Shown here piece by piece: positions 5,038-6,967 of a stretch of DNA of 6,967 bases. The first letter of the stretch is position 1. Every line of letters begins with the position of its first letter. The notes beneath the pieces are model-generated. The model was not told where the DNA came from and ran no database searches. It worked only from the letters and a program-made list of their open reading frames with translations. The stretch lies in NCBI GenBank assembly GCA_035765755.1, contig DASTWW010000183.1:1-6967 (forward strand), read 5' to 3'. This DNA is from DASSKA01 sp035765755 (lineage in GTDB: Bacteria; Actinomycetota; Actinomycetes; Propionibacteriales; Nocardioidaceae). Made by a program: the position numbers and the translations under genes.

Positions 5038-6012
5038 ATGAATGCCGAGAAGACCGTCTACCTTCCGGTGACGCCCGACCAGGCGTTCGCCCTGGTCACC
5101 GAGCCCGAGCGCCTGCGTCGCTGGCAGACCGTGTCCGCGCGCGTCGACCTGCGTGCCGGTGGCCAGTACCGCTGGACCGTCGTACCCGGCCACGTCGCCG
5201 CGGGCACCTTCACCGAGGTGGAGCCCGGACGCCGGGTGGTGTTCGGGTGGGGCTGGGAAGGCTCTGCCGACCTGCCGCCTGACGCCTCGACGGTCACGGT
5301 CACCATCGCGCCCGCCGACGGCGGCTGTCTGGTCCGGTTGACCCACGAGGGGCTCACCGAGCAGCAGCGCGCCGGCCACCAGGAGGGTTGGAACCACTTC
5401 TTCGAGCGGCTCGAGCGGGCCGCCGCCACCGGGGAAGCCGGACCCGACGAGTGGGCCGCGGCTCCCCAGAGCCTCGACCGACTCACCTGCGCGGACGCCA
5501 CCCTGGCGGTGTGCCAGAACGTGCTGCGCGGCATCACCGACACGGACCTGACCAGGAACACCCCGTGCACCGAGTTCAACGTCGGCCAGCTCGCCGACCA
5601 CCTGATCGGCTCGATGGTCGGCCTCGGGGCGATGGCCGGCGGCCTCATCACACCGCCGGACTCCGGGTCCGTCGAGGACCGGGTCGCATCGGCTTCCCAG
5701 CAGGCGCTCGAGGCGTGGCAGCGGCGCGGTCTGGCCGGCACCGTCAGCGCCGGCCGGCTGGAGATGCCGGCCGAGATCGCCGCGAACATCCTCTCGATCG
5801 AGTTCCTGGTCCATGCCTGGGACTTCGCGACGGCCACCGGCCAGAAGGTGACCGTCTCCGACGAGGTCACCGGCTATGTGCTCGAGCTCGCCAAGCAGGT
5901 GATCGGCCCCCAGCAGCGCAGCGACGGGTCGTTCGCCGACGCGTTCGAGGTCGGCCCCGACGTCGATGTCCTCGAACGCCTCATCGCCTTCTCCGGCCGC
6001 ACCGCGGCCTGA
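5038..6012 (+). CDS. Two-domain protein: SRPBCC (AHSA1-like) fused to TIGR03086/DinB-type metal-binding domain
   Basis: The product has 324 residues with an ATG start and good Shine-Dalgarno. Residues 1 to about 128 are an AHSA1-type SRPBCC (START-like) domain: VYLPVTPDQAFALVTEPERLRRW, GGQYRWTVVPGHVAAGTFTEVEPGRRVVFGW in pieces, and the closing helix GHQEGWNHFFERLERA (113-128). After a linker (129-146), residues 147-324 resemble the TIGR03086 family, related to mycothiol-dependent maleylpyruvate isomerase and DinB: TPCTEFNVGQLADHL (175-189, H188) and E255-FLVHAWDFATATGQ (H259, D262). These His and acidic residues match the usual metal site of that fold. SRPBCC cavities bind hydrophobic ligands, so a role in small-molecule conversion or detoxification, perhaps thiol-dependent, is plausible but unproven. 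No signal peptide; cytosolic. It sits between arsR and a YCII gene, 29 bp before the latter. Confidence 0.87.
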   Translation: MNAEKTVYLPVTPDQAFALVTEPERLRRWQTVSARVDLRAGGQYRWTVVPGHVAAGTFTEVEPGRRVVFGWGWEGSADLPPDASTVTVTIAPADGGCLVRLTHEGLTEQQRAGHQEGWNHFFERLERAAATGEAGPDEWAAAPQSLDRLTCADATLAVCQNVLRGITDTDLTRNTPCTEFNVGQLADHLIGSMVGLGAMAGGLITPPDSGSVEDRVASASQQALEAWQRRGLAGTVSAGRLEMPAEIAANILSIEFLVHAWDFATATGQKVTVSDEVTGYVLELAKQVIGPQQRSDGSFADAFEVGPDVDVLERLIAFSGRTAA

Positions 6013-6029
6013 GTTCCCACACCCCTACG

Positions 6030-6035
6030 AAGGAG
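6030..6035 (+). promoter_or_regulatory. Ribosome binding site of the YCII gene
   Basis: AAGGAG lies 6 nt before ATG 6042. It is the strongest Shine-Dalgarno seen in the window and settles the start of the small gene. The frame is open a long way upstream because it runs through the preceding gene out of frame, and that upstream part is not coding. Confidence 0.85.
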
Positions 6036-6041
6036 CAGCTC

Positions 6042-6371
6042 ATGTCCAAGTTCATCTTGCTCTACCGAGGCCCCGCGACCCCCATGGACCAGATCACCCC
6101 GGAGGTGTCCGAGCAGATCGGCCAGGCCTGGCAGGCATGGATCGGCAAGGTCGGCTCGGCGATGGTCGAGATCGGCGCGCCGTTCGCCGGCGGTACGGCG
6201 GTTCGCGGGGACGGCTCGACCGGGCCGGCGAGCGACCTCAACGGCTACACGATCGTCGAGACAACCGACATCGACGGAGCCAGGGCGCTGTGCGACGGGC
6301 ACCCGTTCCTCAGCGACGGCACCGACAAGTTCGCGGTCGAGGTCTACCCCCTGGTGCCGATCCAGATGTAG
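6042..6371 (+). CDS. YCII-related (DGPF-like) small protein
   Basis: The protein has 109 residues, of typical length for YCII/YciI-like proteins. It begins SKFILLYRGPATPMDQITPE and contains GYTIVETTDIDGARALCDGH (68-87) and the terminal strand FAVEVYPLVPI, the ferredoxin-like alpha/beta pattern of the family. Such proteins are often encoded beside ArsR regulators, SRPBCC proteins or ECF sigma factors. Enzymatic roles are known for only a few members and cannot be assigned here. It is the last gene of the arsR operon and converges with the nucleotide-sugar dehydrogenase gene, 40 bp between stop codons. Family assignment is good; function is unknown. Confidence 0.88.
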   Translation: MSKFILLYRGPATPMDQITPEVSEQIGQAWQAWIGKVGSAMVEIGAPFAGGTAVRGDGSTGPASDLNGYTIVETTDIDGARALCDGHPFLSDGTDKFAVEVYPLVPIQM

Positions 6372-6373
6372 CC

Positions 6374-6400
6374 CTGTCTCCACGAGACGCCAGCCGACAG
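6374..6400. terminator. Weak hairpin region between convergent stop codons
   Basis: GTCTC-CAC-GAGAC (6376-6388) can form a 5-bp stem. Alternatively CTGTC (6374-6378) can pair with GACAG (6396-6400) around it. There is no T tract on either strand, so a factor-independent terminator is only a possibility. It is the only structure in this 40-bp gap. Confidence 0.3.
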
Positions 6401-6411
6401 ACTGGAACCGT

Positions 6412-6967
6412 TCAGCCGCCGATGACCACCCGTCGTACGCCTTCCCACCGTGCGGGGTCGGTGACCCGCCGGCCGTCGACGAGCACCTTCACGTTGGGCA
6501 GGTCGGCGGGCGTCAGCGAGGAGTACGCCGCGTGGTCGGCCTGCACCACGGCCGCATCCACGTCCTCGCCCTGGTGGGCAGGCAGCCCCAGCGCGGTGAG
6601 CTCCGCGGGGCTGTAGAGCGGGTCGGAGACCAGCACGGTCGCCCCGCGCCGCTGCAGCTCGGCGACGGTCGGGAACACCCCGGAGAACGCGGTCTCCTTG
6701 ACCCCGCCGCGGTAGGACGCGCCGAGCACCAGCACCTTGGCGCCGGCCAGCTCGCCGTACGCCGCGGCCAGCAGGTCGACCGCGTAGGACGGCATTGCCG
6801 CGTTCGCCTCGCGCGCGGAGCGGACGACGGTGGCCGACGGGTCGTTCCAGAGGTAGATCTGCGGGTAGATCGGGATGCAGTGCCCGCCGACCGCGATGCC
6901 GGGCCGGTGGATGTGGCTGTAGGGCTGGCTGTTGCAGGCCTCGATCACCTTCACCACGTCGACGTCG
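6412..6967 (-). CDS. Nucleotide-sugar dehydrogenase (UDP-HexNAc 6-dehydrogenase, WecC/WbpA type), 5' end cut off by window edge
   Basis: The C-terminal 184 residues are in the window; the frame is open through the right edge, so the internal GTG at 6957 is not the start. The fragment has VIEACNSQPYSHIHRPG, then VGGHCIP containing the active-site cysteine (codon 6879-6877), typical of UDP-GlcNAc or UDP-ManNAc dehydrogenases that oxidise C6 to the uronic acid with two NAD+. The C-terminal domain follows: KVLVLGASYRGGVKETAFSG, GATVLVSDPLYS, and a closing LVDGRRVTDPARW. The Rossmann domain and catalytic lysine lie outside the window. Together with the acetyltransferase at the left edge it suggests a surface-polysaccharide locus making an N-acetylated amino-sugar uronate. 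GlcNAc versus ManNAc specificity cannot be told from this part. Confidence 0.9.
   Translation of the reverse strand, partial: DVDVVKVIEACNSQPYSHIHRPGIAVGGHCIPIYPQIYLWNDPSATVVRSAREANAAMPSYAVDLLAAAYGELAGAKVLVLGASYRGGVKETAFSGVFPTVAELQRRGATVLVSDPLYSPAELTALGLPAHQGEDVDAAVVQADHAAYSSLTPADLPNVKVLVDGRRVTDPARWEGVRRVVIGG

Noticed and set aside
5388..6041. N-terminal extension of the YCII protein into the preceding gene
   Set aside because: The frame is open but is Arg-rich shadow sequence. A strong AAGGAG 6 nt before ATG 6042 and the normal family length mark the true start.

Overview
The window is high-GC and gene-dense. It uses TTG and GTG starts freely and has several TANNNT -10 boxes ending 6 to 8 nt before a start codon (leaderless-type promoters). 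Together with a TIGR03086 (mycothiol-enzyme-like) domain and a secreted amidase with CWB2 repeats, this points to an actinomycete. Nocardioidaceae is my best guess, from the look of the secreted proteins and the 45-bp repeat, but it rests on recollection and is not proven here.

Layout. (1) 1-564, plus strand: 3' part of a left-handed beta-helix sugar-nucleotide N-acetyltransferase, cut by the left edge. (2) 565-721: a 45-bp tandem repeat array bounded by 15-nt inverted repeats, filling almost all the space between two convergent stop codons. (3) 725-1315, minus: small secreted protein of unknown function. (4) 1411-2352, plus: ketopantoate reductase family enzyme (PanE/ApbA), divergent from (3). 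(5) 2370-4472, minus: 700-residue secreted PGRP-type amidase with three CWB2 repeats. (6) 4640-6371, plus: a compact arsR - SRPBCC/TIGR03086 fusion - YCII operon, divergent from (5). (7) 6412-6967, minus: 3' part of a nucleotide-sugar dehydrogenase (WecC/WbpA type), cut by the right edge.

How they relate. The two truncated edge genes could act in one pathway: oxidation of a UDP-HexNAc to the uronic acid, and later N-acetylation of a 3-amino sugar for a surface glycan. The block between them is not obviously part of that pathway. The amidase acts on peptidoglycan outside the cell. The arsR operon looks self-regulated: a promoter with TTGCCA, a 17-bp spacer and TAACGT ends 7 nt before a GTG start, and an 18-bp palindrome covers the spacer and most of the -10. 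That makes the GTG at 4640 a better regulator start than the TTG at 4586.

The items most worth a second look are the repeat array, the arsR operator and promoter, and the uncharacterised arsR-SRPBCC/DinB-YCII module. No tRNA, rRNA, CRISPR array, insertion sequence or phage gene was seen. The longest non-coding stretches are about 165 bp (4473-4639), 160 bp (565-724) and 95 bp (1316-1410); each is described below.
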